Of a stretch of DNA of 64,000 bases, positions 10,909-20,649 are shown in pieces; position 1 is the stretch's first letter; each line of letters begins with the position of its first letter. The translations under genes were made by a program, and so were the position numbers. Below the pieces are notes generated by a model. It had not been told where the DNA came from. It saw only the letters and a list, made by a program, of their open reading frames with translations, and ran no database searches. The DNA comes from Termitomyces sp. T153 (taxonomy: Eukaryota; Basidiomycota; Agaricomycetes; Agaricales; Lyophyllaceae), in NCBI GenBank assembly GCA_018296165.2, contig JACKQL020000044.1, positions 310,001 to 374,000 on the forward strand, written 5' to 3'.

Positions 10909-12531
10909 TTGGTCCAAGATGCCTTATGTGACGTTGACGAAGTCGATGAGCAAATCGATTCTCTCACGCTGGAAACCGGGTACCTTCAATCCGAGATCAA
11001 TCATTTTGTGTCTAGCATGTGCTCCCTTAGGGATAGGCTAGATGTTCTGCGCAAGAAGCGCTCCAGGCGGATGACGATGGTAGACAAATGCAAAGCAGCG
11101 GCTTCTGCCGTACGACTCCTCCCACCTGAGGTTCTGGGGGTGATTTTCAACCATACGAAGCCGACCACGAAGACAGAACACAAGTTATATCCATATGCTC
11201 TCTGCCACGTGTGTATCACCTGGCGGCAAGCAGCTTTAGCCCTTCCAGCTCTCTGGAATACAGATACTATGAAATTTAATCAGGCGGAACAAGGTAATCT
11301 CTCATTCACGTTATGTGATACTCGATACGCTTCCTGTACTTCTGCTAAACATGCGCTCCGCGTCATTTCTCCATTCCGCCATAATTTATCATCGGTTAAT
11401 CTTCACGGCGTCTGGCTTGAAGATTTTTTCTCATTGCCTCCCATGTCTTTCCCAGCACTTGAATCTCTGCATCTATCTGGTGATTTTTTCTCAGCAGTAA
11501 CCAACGTGAGAACCAGAGTGTTTGTCGGGGCATTGAAACTTCAGAAGCTGACGTTGAATATGGAGTCTTCCTCGAATTCGTTGTTAGAAGACTTCCCATG
11601 GACACAGATCAGAAATCTTGACATACGCCGCCCAGTCCACGCTAACTTTATTCCTGATATCTTTCTCCGTGCAATAAACCTAGAGTACGCTGCGATTTCC
11701 ATCGACATTGACGTTCAGGACGAGTCCTTTTCCTCCAATCTCAGTAATACGACAACATTTGAGAAGCTAATCAACCTGAAGCTTGTGTCTGAGATCTTTG
11801 GTATCAAACATTTGTCGGCCCTGTTATCTCATACTTGTTTCCCCGTACTTGAGCGGTTCACGCTACTATCCAAGTTCTGGGATGGAAGAACAGGAAAGGC
11901 ATCAATAGCTCCTGCGCTTCTACCGAGTGTCCCCACTCTCTATTCTCTTATACTCACTCCTATGTTCCTCAATATTCACGACATCGCACGGATACTATAT
12001 GACTGCAGTCAGCTTTCCAGTCTCACATTTGTTTTAAATGATGAGAACAAGCCTCTCAACTCGAATCAGTTGAATGAGCTCGCAAACCTGACATTAAATG
12101 ATTCCGACTCATCACGTTCTCCAATTGTACTCGAGAGGCTTTCTACGCTCGCATCATTTAGCGTCATCGTTATGTGCTTCAATGATAGCCACTTGCAGAC
12201 CATAGTGGAACTGTTCAGCCGTCTTATTATTTCCTGGACACATGACGTTCGCAAATCTCGACTCGAATCCGTAAATCTCTCTGTGCATATCCCCTACTCC
12301 GCTCATACGACTCTAACAAAAGCTACGGCGCAAGCAGTCCTGCAACGAGCAGAAAGCGATTTGATGGCAAGAACTCACTTCGAACCGATCCGTAACAAAT
12401 TCAGATTGAACTTGAAGCTCAAGCACGAATGGCAGGTTATTGATGACCCCTGCATTATAATGACATGTTCTGAATTAATTGAACAGCGCAAATACGATCC
12501 TAATTGGGAGAGTATTATGCTAACATCGTAG
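10909..12531 (+). CDS. F-box protein with N-terminal coiled coil
   Basis: A single long open frame of about 540 codons. Near the start is a heptad-like stretch (VDEVDEQIDSLTLETGYLQ...), then an F-box at about residues 68-125 (RLLPPEVLGVIF ... VCITWRQAALALPALW). The C-terminal part contains irregular leucine-rich segments (LESLHLSGDF, LQKLTLNMES, LINLKLVSE). The F-box binds Skp1 in SCF ubiquitin ligases; the LRR-like part would choose the substrate. This architecture is greatly expanded in Agaricomycetes. The 5' end is unresolved: there is no in-frame ATG between the upstream TGA (~10792) and 11017, while an ATG in another frame lies at 10826, so a short 5' exon or a frameshift is likely. Position 10909 is only where the frame is clearly coding. 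The stop at 12531 is firm. Confidence 0.85.
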   Translation: MVQDALCDVDEVDEQIDSLTLETGYLQSEINHFVSSMCSLRDRLDVLRKKRSRRMTMVDKCKAAASAVRLLPPEVLGVIFNHTKPTTKTEHKLYPYALCHVCITWRQAALALPALWNTDTMKFNQAEQGNLSFTLCDTRYASCTSAKHALRVISPFRHNLSSVNLHGVWLEDFFSLPPMSFPALESLHLSGDFFSAVTNVRTRVFVGALKLQKLTLNMESSSNSLLEDFPWTQIRNLDIRRPVHANFIPDIFLRAINLEYAAISIDIDVQDESFSSNLSNTTTFEKLINLKLVSEIFGIKHLSALLSHTCFPVLERFTLLSKFWDGRTGKASIAPALLPSVPTLYSLILTPMFLNIHDIARILYDCSQLSSLTFVLNDENKPLNSNQLNELANLTLNDSDSSRSPIVLERLSTLASFSVIVMCFNDSHLQTIVELFSRLIISWTHDVRKSRLESVNLSVHIPYSAHTTLTKATAQAVLQRAESDLMARTHFEPIRNKFRLNLKLKHEWQVIDDPCIIMTCSELIEQRKYDPNWESIMLTS

Positions 12532-13393
12532 ATGCGATATCTTTGGTAGAAGGAAAGTAGAATTATAATCCTGATCTACCCATTGTAGAAAGAGGAGCTC
12601 GATACGGTTTCAAATTCATCCGCTTCGATACTACCACAAATTTCCCATCTCATTCAGATTTAGAGAAGAACATGCACTGTACGTACTATGTGAACATCTC
12701 ATTCATCCATCCGAGGGTTGTTCTGAGACTCCCATTCATAGGTTTGACGGACCTCGATAGGTTGTTCTGTGTATCGTGAATAGCATCTCCTTACGTTTGT
12801 AGCAGCGAAAAGAAGTGCGACGGAAAAACTGAGTTGTACGATGACTATCAATCGAAAAAAAGTATTTGGAAGATCAAAAAGCTTAGCTGATGGGAAGCAG
12901 CCCCGAAGATAGCGAAGTTAAAAATCAACCCTTGAGAATTCTCAGGTGCTTCGGTTTTAAGCTGGAGATATAGAAACATGATGAAGTCAGACTGATGGAT
13001 ATCAGGTCACCCGTCCAACAAAGGATCAACTGGAAGAATCACTGTGCGACTCTTTCATCAGTAAGTAGGATCGGATCGACAAGATATGTTGTCGAAAAGA
13101 ACCAGGTGAAAGTGCCGAGAAATGGTTGAGTGACCTTGGAGTATTCGTGAATCAAACGGGGTATAGTAGCACATGGAATGTAGTGGAGCGGCACTGTGGA
13201 GGCCAATGGCAGAAAAACAAATTCGAAGTCATGACGTACTTGACGTACTTATTTGAATCCCTACTATAGATTATGCGAAGACGGACATGGGAAAGTGGCT
13301 GTGCCTATGCGATGACTCCTGGGAAGAATTCTGTTGACTAGAATTTGTCAGCGCTCACCAATGCTGACAAAGATACACCCATTTATGGTAAAT
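12532..13393. other. Intergenic, 3' of the F-box gene
   Basis: No gene, RNA or repeat that I can support. CpG is at gene-island level up to about 13330 and then falls sharply at the hairpin that opens the Helitron-related block. Confidence 0.4.
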
Positions 13394-13735
13394 GAGCTAC
13401 GCCCCGTGCCTTCGGCATGGGCCTGTAGCTCTTGCTTCATCCCAGACCCAACCTCACTTCATTCGGTTAGGTCTTTGTATTTCAAACTTCATGATAATTC
13501 CCAAACCCAACCTCACTTTGTTTGGTTAGGTCCTTGTATTTTAAACTTAATGCTAATTTCCAGACCCAACCTCACTTTGTTTGGTTAGGTCTTTGTATTT
13601 CAAACTCAATGCTAATTCCCAGACCCAACCTCACTTTGTTCAGTTAGGTCTTTGTATTTCAAACTTAATGCTAATTCCCAGACCCAACCTCACTTTGTTC
13701 AGTTAGGTCTTTGTATTTCAAACTCAATGCTAAGT
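13394..13735 (-). repeat. Hairpin plus 59-bp minisatellite, 5 copies (Helitron-type 3' terminal block, copy 1)
   Basis: A strong hairpin at 13394-13431 (outer stem GAGCTAC/GTAGCTC, inner stem GCCCCGTGCC/GGCATGGGC, loop TTC) is followed by five tandem copies of a 59-bp unit containing CAGACCCAACCTCACTTTG, from 13441 to 13735. The same arrangement recurs at 14529-14915 next to a Helitron helicase. Relative to the helicase strand, the hairpin is the outermost element. This matches Helitron/Helentron ends, where a hairpin lies near the 3' terminus, often beside short tandem repeats. Confidence 0.7.
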
Positions 13736-14528
13736 CCCAGAACTATTGATAATATCTATACTACACTGTCAACTCATATACATTAGGTGCTGAAATTCAC
13801 AGAGGTTAGCAATTTGGTGTTTGAAAGAGATCTACCTTAAAAGCAGAAAGCCAATAACTGTTTAGAAAAGAAAATGGATAACACTTGAATTAGTTCTCAG
13901 ACAAATATATAAAAAGCATACCTGCAAAGCTACTGAACACTCAGAAAGGGAGCCTAATGAAGAATGTAGTGAAGTCTGATTTCAGCCATGATTCGTCCAT
14001 AAAAGTTACACTCAGAAAAAGAGTACACCTAGCCCAATTCAGCTTCAATATAGAAACAACCACCAAAATCAGCCATTGGACAATTAAGCAAAGAAAAAAA
14101 AGCCCACCCAAACGAAGAGAAAGCTACTCAATGCTTAGAAAAAGCCTGGAGAAGGATGCAATAGTGGAAATCTGGTTATCAGCTATGATCAGTGATTGGA
14201 GATGACAAAAAGTAGAGCATACATGGCCAGTTAAATGTAAAAACCTCCAAAAGAGGGTCAGTAGAGTCTATCAGGCCAAACAAAGCTTATTCTCACAGTA
14301 TCAGAGCAGAGAGAATGTTTGATGCTTCAGATTGGAAAGAGAGGTCAAAAGAAAGAGTGATTTGGTGCAATGATTGATCTTTGCCACCATACCAAAGGAA
14401 AAGGCTGAAAATTTGAAGCCAGCCAACTTACGTAATTTCACATAAGCATTACATAAGGAATCTTCCCAGGTTGTTGGAAGATTGAGGCACAGCCACTTTC
14501 CCAGGAGTCATCCCATATATTATAGACA
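13736..14528. other. Spacer between the two minisatellite blocks
   Basis: The first ~95 bp (13740-13835) repeat part of the Helitron sequence at 15061-15140 (AATATCTATACTACA... TAGGTGCTGAA), so copy 1 is a second, truncated Helitron 3' end. The rest (13836-14528) is A-rich, CpG-poor and without a recognisable gene; an open frame at 13957-14205 is low-complexity Lys/Ser and not convincing. Confidence 0.45.
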
Positions 14529-14915
14529 AGCTATGCCCCATGCCTTTGGCATGGGCCTGTAGCTCTTGCTTCATCCCAGACCCAACCTCACTTTGTTTGG
14601 TTAGGTCCTTGTATTTCTAACTCAATGCTTCATCCCAGACCCAACCTCACTTTGTTCAGTTAGGTCCTTATATTTCTAACTGAATGTTAAGTCCCAGACC
14701 CAACCTCACTTTGTTTGGTTAGGTCTTTGTATTTCAAACTCAATGCTAAGTCCCAGACCCAACCTCACTTTGTTTGGTTAGGTCTTTGTATTTTCAACTC
14801 AATGCTAAGTCCCAGACCCAACCTCACTTTGTTTGGTTAGGTCTTTGTATTTCAAACTCAATACTAAGTCCCAGACCCAACCTCAATTCATTCAGTTATG
14901 TTTTTACACTGAGAT
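14529..14915 (-). repeat. Hairpin plus 59-bp minisatellite, about 5.7 copies (copy 2)
   Basis: The hairpin at 14529-14564 (inner stem GCCCCATGCC/GGCATGGGC, loop TTT) differs from copy 1 mainly by C-to-T and G-to-A changes at CpG. It is followed by nearly six 59-60 bp units containing CCCAGACCCAACCTCACTTTG. Homology between the two blocks stops abruptly at TAGCT on the outer side, as expected for an element terminus. Confidence 0.7.
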
Positions 14916-15159
14916 TTCATGTATGAACCAATCATGTATCTATATTACATTATTAACAAAATACTACAATGTCCACTGGTATATATTAGAGATGCTGAAA
15001 ATTATAAAAGTTAGGACTAACCAAGCAATTATTTAAACTGTCACACTTACATTTGTAAACCATTAAGAATATCTATACTACATGGTCCAGCTATAGACAT
15101 TAGGTGCTGAAGTTCATAAAAGTTAGCAATTTGTTGCTTGAGTCCAACAAAAGTCACAC

Positions 15160-15748
15160 TTACATTTGTAAACCATTCAGGATTTCCTGATAGACAATAT
15201 TTGCAGTCTTTCTTGATGTGTTTTCTGGGTCCAAGATGACTTTGATACAATCTCCTGATGTGCACCAAGAGAGTGCAACATAAAGTTGGCCATGTGAAAA
15301 AACTCCTGATCGAAGGTCCAATCCAACATGCTTGACTGATTGACCCTGAGACTTGTTGATGGTCATAGCAAAGGCCAATCAAACTGGGAATTGTCTCCTG
15401 CACAATGGAATTGGCAAATCTTCTTCAGACACATCCATGTTGATTCTTGGAATCAAAACAATTTATTCTGCAAACTTGGCATCCCCACTGATGAACCTAC
15501 ATCTGAGAACTCTGGTGCTGATGTGGGTGACAATCATTCTTGTCCCATTGCAAAGTCCTTTGATTGTATCCAGATTCCTGAGCAGCATGACAGGAACACC
15601 AATCTTCAGAGCCAATCTAGCCAAGGGCAAACTGCTGGCTCTGAGAGAGTTGAGGTATTCCATTGGATACAATGCAAGACCATTAGGATTCCCATCATCA
15701 GATATGACAGAGTCTGCACTCTGCAAGATTTTCTCTTCTCCTGTTGTA
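15160..15748 (-). pseudogene. Helitron PIF1-like helicase, C-terminal fragment
   Basis: The minus strand reads continuously through several in-frame stops: [14 protein letters not shown], then [46 protein letters not shown] (Pif1/RecD helicase motif V-VI region) and [12 protein letters not shown], with a natural stop after NGLQM. Positions with stops correspond to CGA-to-TGA or similar changes. This is the conserved C-terminal third of Helitron Rep-Hel proteins; the Walker motifs and the Rep nuclease are absent. It cannot be functional. Confidence 0.85.
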
Positions 15749-16814
15749 CGTTGTCTCGGCCCGTAGACGAGTGATGTGTGGGTGAACGGCACGTATTCGG
15801 TGAGGCGTGTCGAATCGACGCATCGAATCAAAGCGAGAACTGGTTGCGGGGGTTATTGCATACACACACACATACGACAGACTTGACAAGGCCTGAGGGC
15901 TGCAGCGCTATTCTCAGCGCGTACTTGTACTATATATTTTCCAGAAAGCGCGTTTGGGTTGAGAAGATCTGTCTGCGTCTGCACGGATGTATCCTCTCCT
16001 CTCCACTACAACGCACAACGCACAACGCACAACCGCCTTCCCAATCGAATGACTAACCCCAGCCTCCACGCTCGAGCGCCTAAACGGACCCCTCCTGCCA
16101 AAAAAGAATATTATTCATCATCCAATGCGCTCTGAATCTCAAACAAACAAGCAAACCAACATCCTCATCCTCATCCTCATTCCTCGACACAATGCATCTT
16201 ACATTGGTGTGTGTGCCAACCAACGCGATCATGCACGCACTTGTATATGGCGCTTCCCATCGCGTTGTACAGTACAATGTCGTCGATCCAAACACTAAAC
16301 ACGACGTATTTTTCCAGGAATCGGAATCCGTCCTTCGTACTGAGCGGCGCGAACGGTCTTTCGTATCGAAGGCGTAGAGATACCAGTGTCGTATTCGTCG
16401 TCGGGCACTGCACATCAAGGACCCCTGCGTTGTAGGTCTGCTGCGGGAGTAGAGACAATGCGTCGGGCTCTCAGTGTTCTGTGGAGAGGTCACAGGAGGT
16501 TTTGAGTGAGGACGCGAAGAGAGTTTAGGTCGTTGAGTAGGTTTGGTCGTTAGTTCCGTCAGAAGCATGGGTCGTCACTTTGAAAGTCGCTTTAGAGGAT
16601 GGAGCAGCTTGGAAGGATGACTGTTACTCGAATAGACTGCGTCGTGTATGACGTGTGGCATCCTTCCATAGAGATATAAATGCCATAGGTTCGAGTTGAA
16701 ACTGCTTAAAATTTTGACAGACGAACATCGGGCCGCCTTGTGCCGGCTCCGCTCGCATCATCAGGTGCCAAACAGAAATCGAACGTTGGCTGTTGACATT
16801 GACCACTATCTAGC
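15749..16814. other. Intergenic, CpG-rich
   Basis: Begins at the Helitron break. It contains a short CA repeat (15863-15872) and a CTCATC-type microsatellite (16160-16182). Minus-strand open frames exist (16177-16458, 93 codons; 16080-16568, 162 codons) in two different frames, and neither shows a domain. On the plus strand this is upstream sequence for the gene at 16815. Confidence 0.4.
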
Positions 16815-17584
16815 ATGAACAAGAATGGCACAGGTCCACCGGTACCGCCTCCAAAGTACGTTCCGATTGTCCGCCGATTTTTCTCCTGCTGAGTTCTGTT
16901 TATAGATACTTGAATGACTTTAGCAAAGCGCTGGCCAACGAAGTGAGGATCCTGCTGGCGGAAGTCGGGAAACTGAGAGACGAGCGTCGAGCGCTGCAGT
17001 AGTGCGTGTGGGTCGGCTGGGTCGGTGGTCTGCTGCTGACAGTGCACAGTGAGATTGCGGAACTGATGCAGATGAAATCGAAGCACGGGTCCGGGGGAGA
17101 GTTTGCGCCGGATTGGAGGCCACCAGTGCGGGTGTTCCACGCTCTCCTGCAGTTAATGACTGACCGCCGAACGCAGCCGCCCCTGCTCGAAGCCGCACCC
17201 GCGCCGCCAGAAGCAACCCCGCCGACTCCCGTCCACGCCCGCCCCGGCTGGCGCACGGTCCATCCCCGACAGCGACCCGCACGCACCGTCCCCAAGGCCA
17301 TCGCACAGCCACCACCACCCGCGCCCTTTGCCGTGCCGTCGCCTGCTCCCGAGCCGCCAATGCCCGCCTGGGCCCAGTGGAGACGTGCGTTTTCCTTCCT
17401 TCCCCGACTCCCACGCTCACTTGCTCCCAGCCAACCCCCTTCTCGCACCCACCCCCGTCAATGCCGCCCCCATGTCCCCGCCTCTCCCTCCCCCGTCCCG
17501 TGGTCTCTTTGGTCAGTTGTATCCACACCTCTGGCCTTTAGCTCATTGTTCTTCACAGGCCCCCGAACTCCGCCTCCGTCGTGA
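16815..17584 (+). CDS. Short proline-rich protein with conserved coiled-coil N-terminus, six exons
   Basis: Exons 16815-16855, 16906-17001, 17050-17125, 17177-17384, 17431-17511 and 17559-17584 join in phase to 175 aa. Introns are 46-51 nt with GTACGT, GTGCGT, GTGCGG, GTGCGT and GTCAGT donors and AG acceptors; intron 3 has a TGACTGAC branch site but is a multiple of three, so its removal is inferred. The protein opens MNKNGTGPPVPPPKYLNDF. A helical, charged segment follows (SKALANEVRILLAEVGKLRD, then EIAELMQMKSKHG), then a long Pro/Ala-rich tail ending RGLFGPRTPPPS. I believe the N-terminal block is conserved among agaricomycetes, but I know no function. The coiled coil and proline-rich tail suggest a scaffold or adaptor. 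None of the exons is long, so simple ORF calling misses it. Confidence 0.75.
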
Positions 17585-17814
17585 ACCTTGCGAGATTTGA
17601 CAATGTATCACAATCTATAGTCTTTCTGTGCGTTGCTATACCTATCCATGTATTTTTACTCCTTGAATACAGACATTACATTTCTTGTCGTAATCGCCTG
17701 GCCTAGCACTGTGGACGTATATGCGTCCTGTACGCGTGAGTTACAGTAATCCACGTTCGGAGGAGATACCGCGATGCCCAGCTGAAAATTCAAACTTCTC
17801 AGCATCGACAAACA
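17585..17814. other. 3' flank of the proline-rich gene
   Basis: Short AT-rich stretch after the stop codon, consistent with 3' UTR and spacer. No feature seen. Confidence 0.4.
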
Positions 17815-20020
17815 GTAACTACCACTCCACCTGGCGTCGGTATAGGCGTACCCAGCGATATCGATGCGGTCTTGGTCTCACGTAAGGGTCGCGTAGGTAT
17901 TCGAAGATCAGGTGTGCTGGTGTTGAACAGGCAGCTGAGCTGCGGAGGGTACCTTGAGCTGTGAAGAGCATCACGGTAACTCTGCCAGCGCCCGCATGCA
18001 TGCAGATTATGTGTGTCCATCACATCTCGTTGGTAGCAGTGTTCCGCCCGCTTGAGACGCTCGCCTTTTGGTATGGTACGGAGCAGCGACGACAATCATC
18101 CTTCGAGGTGATCCTCTTCGCCAACCTCACACGGGGGAGGGGGCGCTAGGTTCGAACACCCGTCGTGTTTGACTGACCACCGGGTTGGTACGCTCAACGT
18201 CGGCCCCTCAATCCCAGCACGATATCGATGTCATGCACAGGTCAGCGCGGGTGCCGTGCGGAACCCAAGGGGTGTACAAATCGGGGCACCAAACAACATT
18301 ACATTACTGAGCGTCAACGTTAACCCCTACTCGAGTATTTCGAATGCATGCGGTTTCTGCTGCATCGTGTTAGTGTTCTGCCTATCTACATCTTTTTCTT
18401 CAGCAGTAAACGGTATTGTTATATTACTGCTTGACGCTCGGGGCGCTCGATTTCCAGGCTGGTCACCCCCCACATGTCCGCACCTTCACTCGTCAAAGGG
18501 GACTCGGAGCACCCGTCGTCGTGGCCTTGCCAAAGGACGAGGACGAGGACGAGATTGTACTTCTACGGCAACGACAGCGGCAACGGCAACGGCACCTACT
18601 TACTATCCGATCCGAGACCGATCAGTCCTCGACGAATTCCGAGAGTCAGCGCGTCTGGTTGTTCTGGCCAGAATAAAGCACAGCCAAGCAAAGCAAGGCA
18701 AAGCCGGAGAACGAACGAGGGAACGCTTCCGTTCGAACTCGATCTGGAGCGCCCGCATGCAGCTTATATGTGTCCAGTGTCCACCGCATCTCGTGAAAGG
18801 GAGGGTAGCTACTTATCCATTGCCGCTAAATGAAGCTGGCCGGGTCCGGCTCTCCTATACGTAATCATAATATGACCCGCCGTTCACCTTGCAGGCGGTA
18901 ATTATGACTGATGTTACCTTTGTCGAGGCCTGCGGTCGGGAAAGGCCAGACGGACCCTTTGGGGGTGTTGGTGCGTGGGTAGTCGAGGTCTGGTGTGCTG
19001 GTGTTGATGGGCAGCTGAGCTGTGGAGGGTACCTTGATCTGTGAAGAGGAACACGTAGCTCTGCCAGCGCCTGCATGCATGCAGATTATGTGCGTCCAGT
19101 GTCCAATCGCATCTCGTGAAAGGGAGGGCGTATTCCGCTCGCTTGACGCTCGCCTTTTGGTATGGTATGGAGCAGCGACGACGTTCATCCTTCGAGATGG
19201 TCACCGCGCGGTGATTTTCTCCGCCAACTTCACTTTGGGGGAGGGGGCGCTAGGTTCGAATACCCGTCGTGTTTGACTGACCACCGGACGGCGAAGGACA
19301 GGACGGGCGTTCTATGGCAGCGGCAACTAGCATTGATTGGAGTTGGAGACTCAATCAGTCCTCAACATTCTCCCACCCAACGTCGACCCCTCAATCCCAG
19401 CACGATATCCATGTCATGCACAGGTCAGCGCGGGTCCCGTGCGGGTGCGCAGGCCAAGGGGGGGTGTACAAATCGGGGCAACAAACAGCATTACATTACT
19501 GAGCGTTAACGTTAACCCCTACTCGAGTATTTAGGATACCTGGAGTGTGGATGCGGTTTCTGGATTCTGGATTCTGCTGCATCGTGTTAGTGTTCTGCCT
19601 CACTACATCTCTTTCTTCAGCAGTAAACGTTATTGTCGGTATTGTTATATTACTGCCTGACGCTCGCTCGTTCGCTCGCGGGGGCGCTCGATTTCCAGGC
19701 TGGTCACCCCCCCACATGTCCGCACCTTCACTCGTCGAATGGGATTCGTAGCACCTGTCGTCGCGGCCTTGCCAAAGGACGAGGACGAGGACGAGATTCT
19801 ACTTGCACGACAACGACAACGACGATGGCAACGGCAATGGGCACCCCTACTTACTATCCGATCCGAGACCGATCAGTCCTCGACGAATTCCGAGACCCAG
19901 CGCGTCTGGTTGTTCTGGCTAGAATAAAGCACAGCCAAGCCAAGCCAAGCCGAGCCGGGGAACGAACGAGGAGAGGAGCCTATCGTACTCTGATGTCGAT
20001 CTGGGTCGGTCATTCGCATG
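17815..20020. repeat. Tandem duplication of a ~1.08-kb non-coding unit
   Basis: Two direct copies, roughly 17815-18885 and 18886-20020, with an offset of 1081 bp at the anchor GGTGTGCTGGTGTTG (17911 and 18992). Shared landmarks in each copy, in order: GCATGCAGATTATGTG; CGCTAGGTTCGAA (18147, 19249); CAATCCCAGCACGATATC (18209, 19392); TACTCGAGTATTT; GACGAGGACGAGGACGAG (18539, 19779); TCCTCGACGAATTCCGAGA. Open frames in one copy are frameshifted in the other, so no protein is conserved. Unlike the transposons, both copies are CpG-rich, so they have not decayed. A third partial copy of the GCATGCAG..TCTCGTGAAAGGG segment lies at 18756-18810. Confidence 0.75.
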
Positions 20021-20323
20021 TCCGTGCCCCATGCCCCGCACGCTGCCCCACAATTCAATTGAGTTTTCACCCCCTGTTCAGATGGACGCGGATTTTCACA
20101 GCATGACATCCGTATCGATGCCTCGCTCTAAAAAAACGAAATCAAGGTCCTCGCTTCGTCTCGACTACTCCCATCAACGCACAACGCACAAACGAGCCCA
20201 GCTTGACATCTCCCTCATTTCTAGCATAGATCCCTGGGTTTAAACGCCCACTCTCACTTTCCTCGTGGTCTGAGTACGCGCCGCGCAAATACAAGACCAA
20301 GCGGCCTAGCCAATCAGACTAGC

Positions 20324-20635
20324 ATGAACGGACTTGATGTGGACCCCCTCCTACCTGACCCCCCCTCCAAGCACAAGCACCTCGCACTCTCGTGGACATT
20401 CTTGTCAACGCAATCCCGGAATGGCCCTGTGGTGCTGTATATACCTCATTCCACTCCAGGGTTGCGTCGGGCTGCGTCCCTTTCCGAATGGACGAACTGG
20501 GATCTCGTAGGCAAGACGCAGTGGCGCAGGTGTTCAGGAGACGATGTTATGGATGTATATCCGACATCCGATATCCCTGATCTGTACACTCAAGGCGCGA
20601 AACGGGTGCGTTTTCTGTTGGATGGGGAGAGGATA
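20324..20635 (+). CDS. Hypothetical protein exon(s), weak
   Basis: An open frame from an ATG (MNGLDVDPLLPDPPSKHKH...) runs about 100 codons to RVRFLLDGERIG, where a possible splice site follows. Composition is CpG-rich and non-repetitive. A second exon-like stretch at about 20872-20948 (EAGKPKEWKELLLYDLTNC, followed by a GTATGT donor) might belong to the same gene, but I could not join them with consistent phases. No family recognised. Confidence 0.3.
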
Positions 20636-20649
20636 GGTTGGTCCTAGGC

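Larger units (their letters stand above)
14529..15748 (-). mobile_element. Helitron fragment (3' half)
   Basis: The minus strand carries the end of a Helitron helicase, then non-coding sequence, then the minisatellite and hairpin that form the probable 3' terminus at 14529. The 5' part (Rep/HUH domain and most of the helicase) is missing; CpG-rich host sequence begins abruptly at about 15748. A short internal duplication of CACTTACATTTGTAAACCATT occurs near 15043 and 15152. Confidence 0.7.

Noticed and set aside
13394..14915. CRISPR-like array (regular repeats)
   Set aside because: The units are contiguous 59-bp tandem repeats without unique spacers and the genome is fungal; they are a minisatellite tied to a Helitron end.
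16080..16568. Minus-strand 162-codon frame
   Set aside because: Low-complexity Thr/Ser/Arg content, overlaps another open frame in a different phase, and has no motif; not enough to call a gene.
16900..17528. Minus-strand frames of 182 and 202 codons, Gly/Arg/Ala-rich
   Set aside because: Antisense shadow of the GC-rich, proline-coding exon 4-5 region of the six-exon plus-strand gene, whose splice phases all agree.
17006..17584. Plus-strand 192-codon frame taken as one gene
   Set aside because: It begins inside intron 2 and reads through three further introns of the six-exon gene; only parts of it are exon.
18169..18864. 231-codon open frame
   Set aside because: It lies in the tandem duplication; the equivalent sequence in the second copy is frameshifted and the encoded segments do not match, so there is no sign of protein selection.
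20031..20243. Short plus-strand frame after the tandem duplication
   Set aside because: No motif, and Ser/Arg/Lys-rich composition typical of chance frames in this region.
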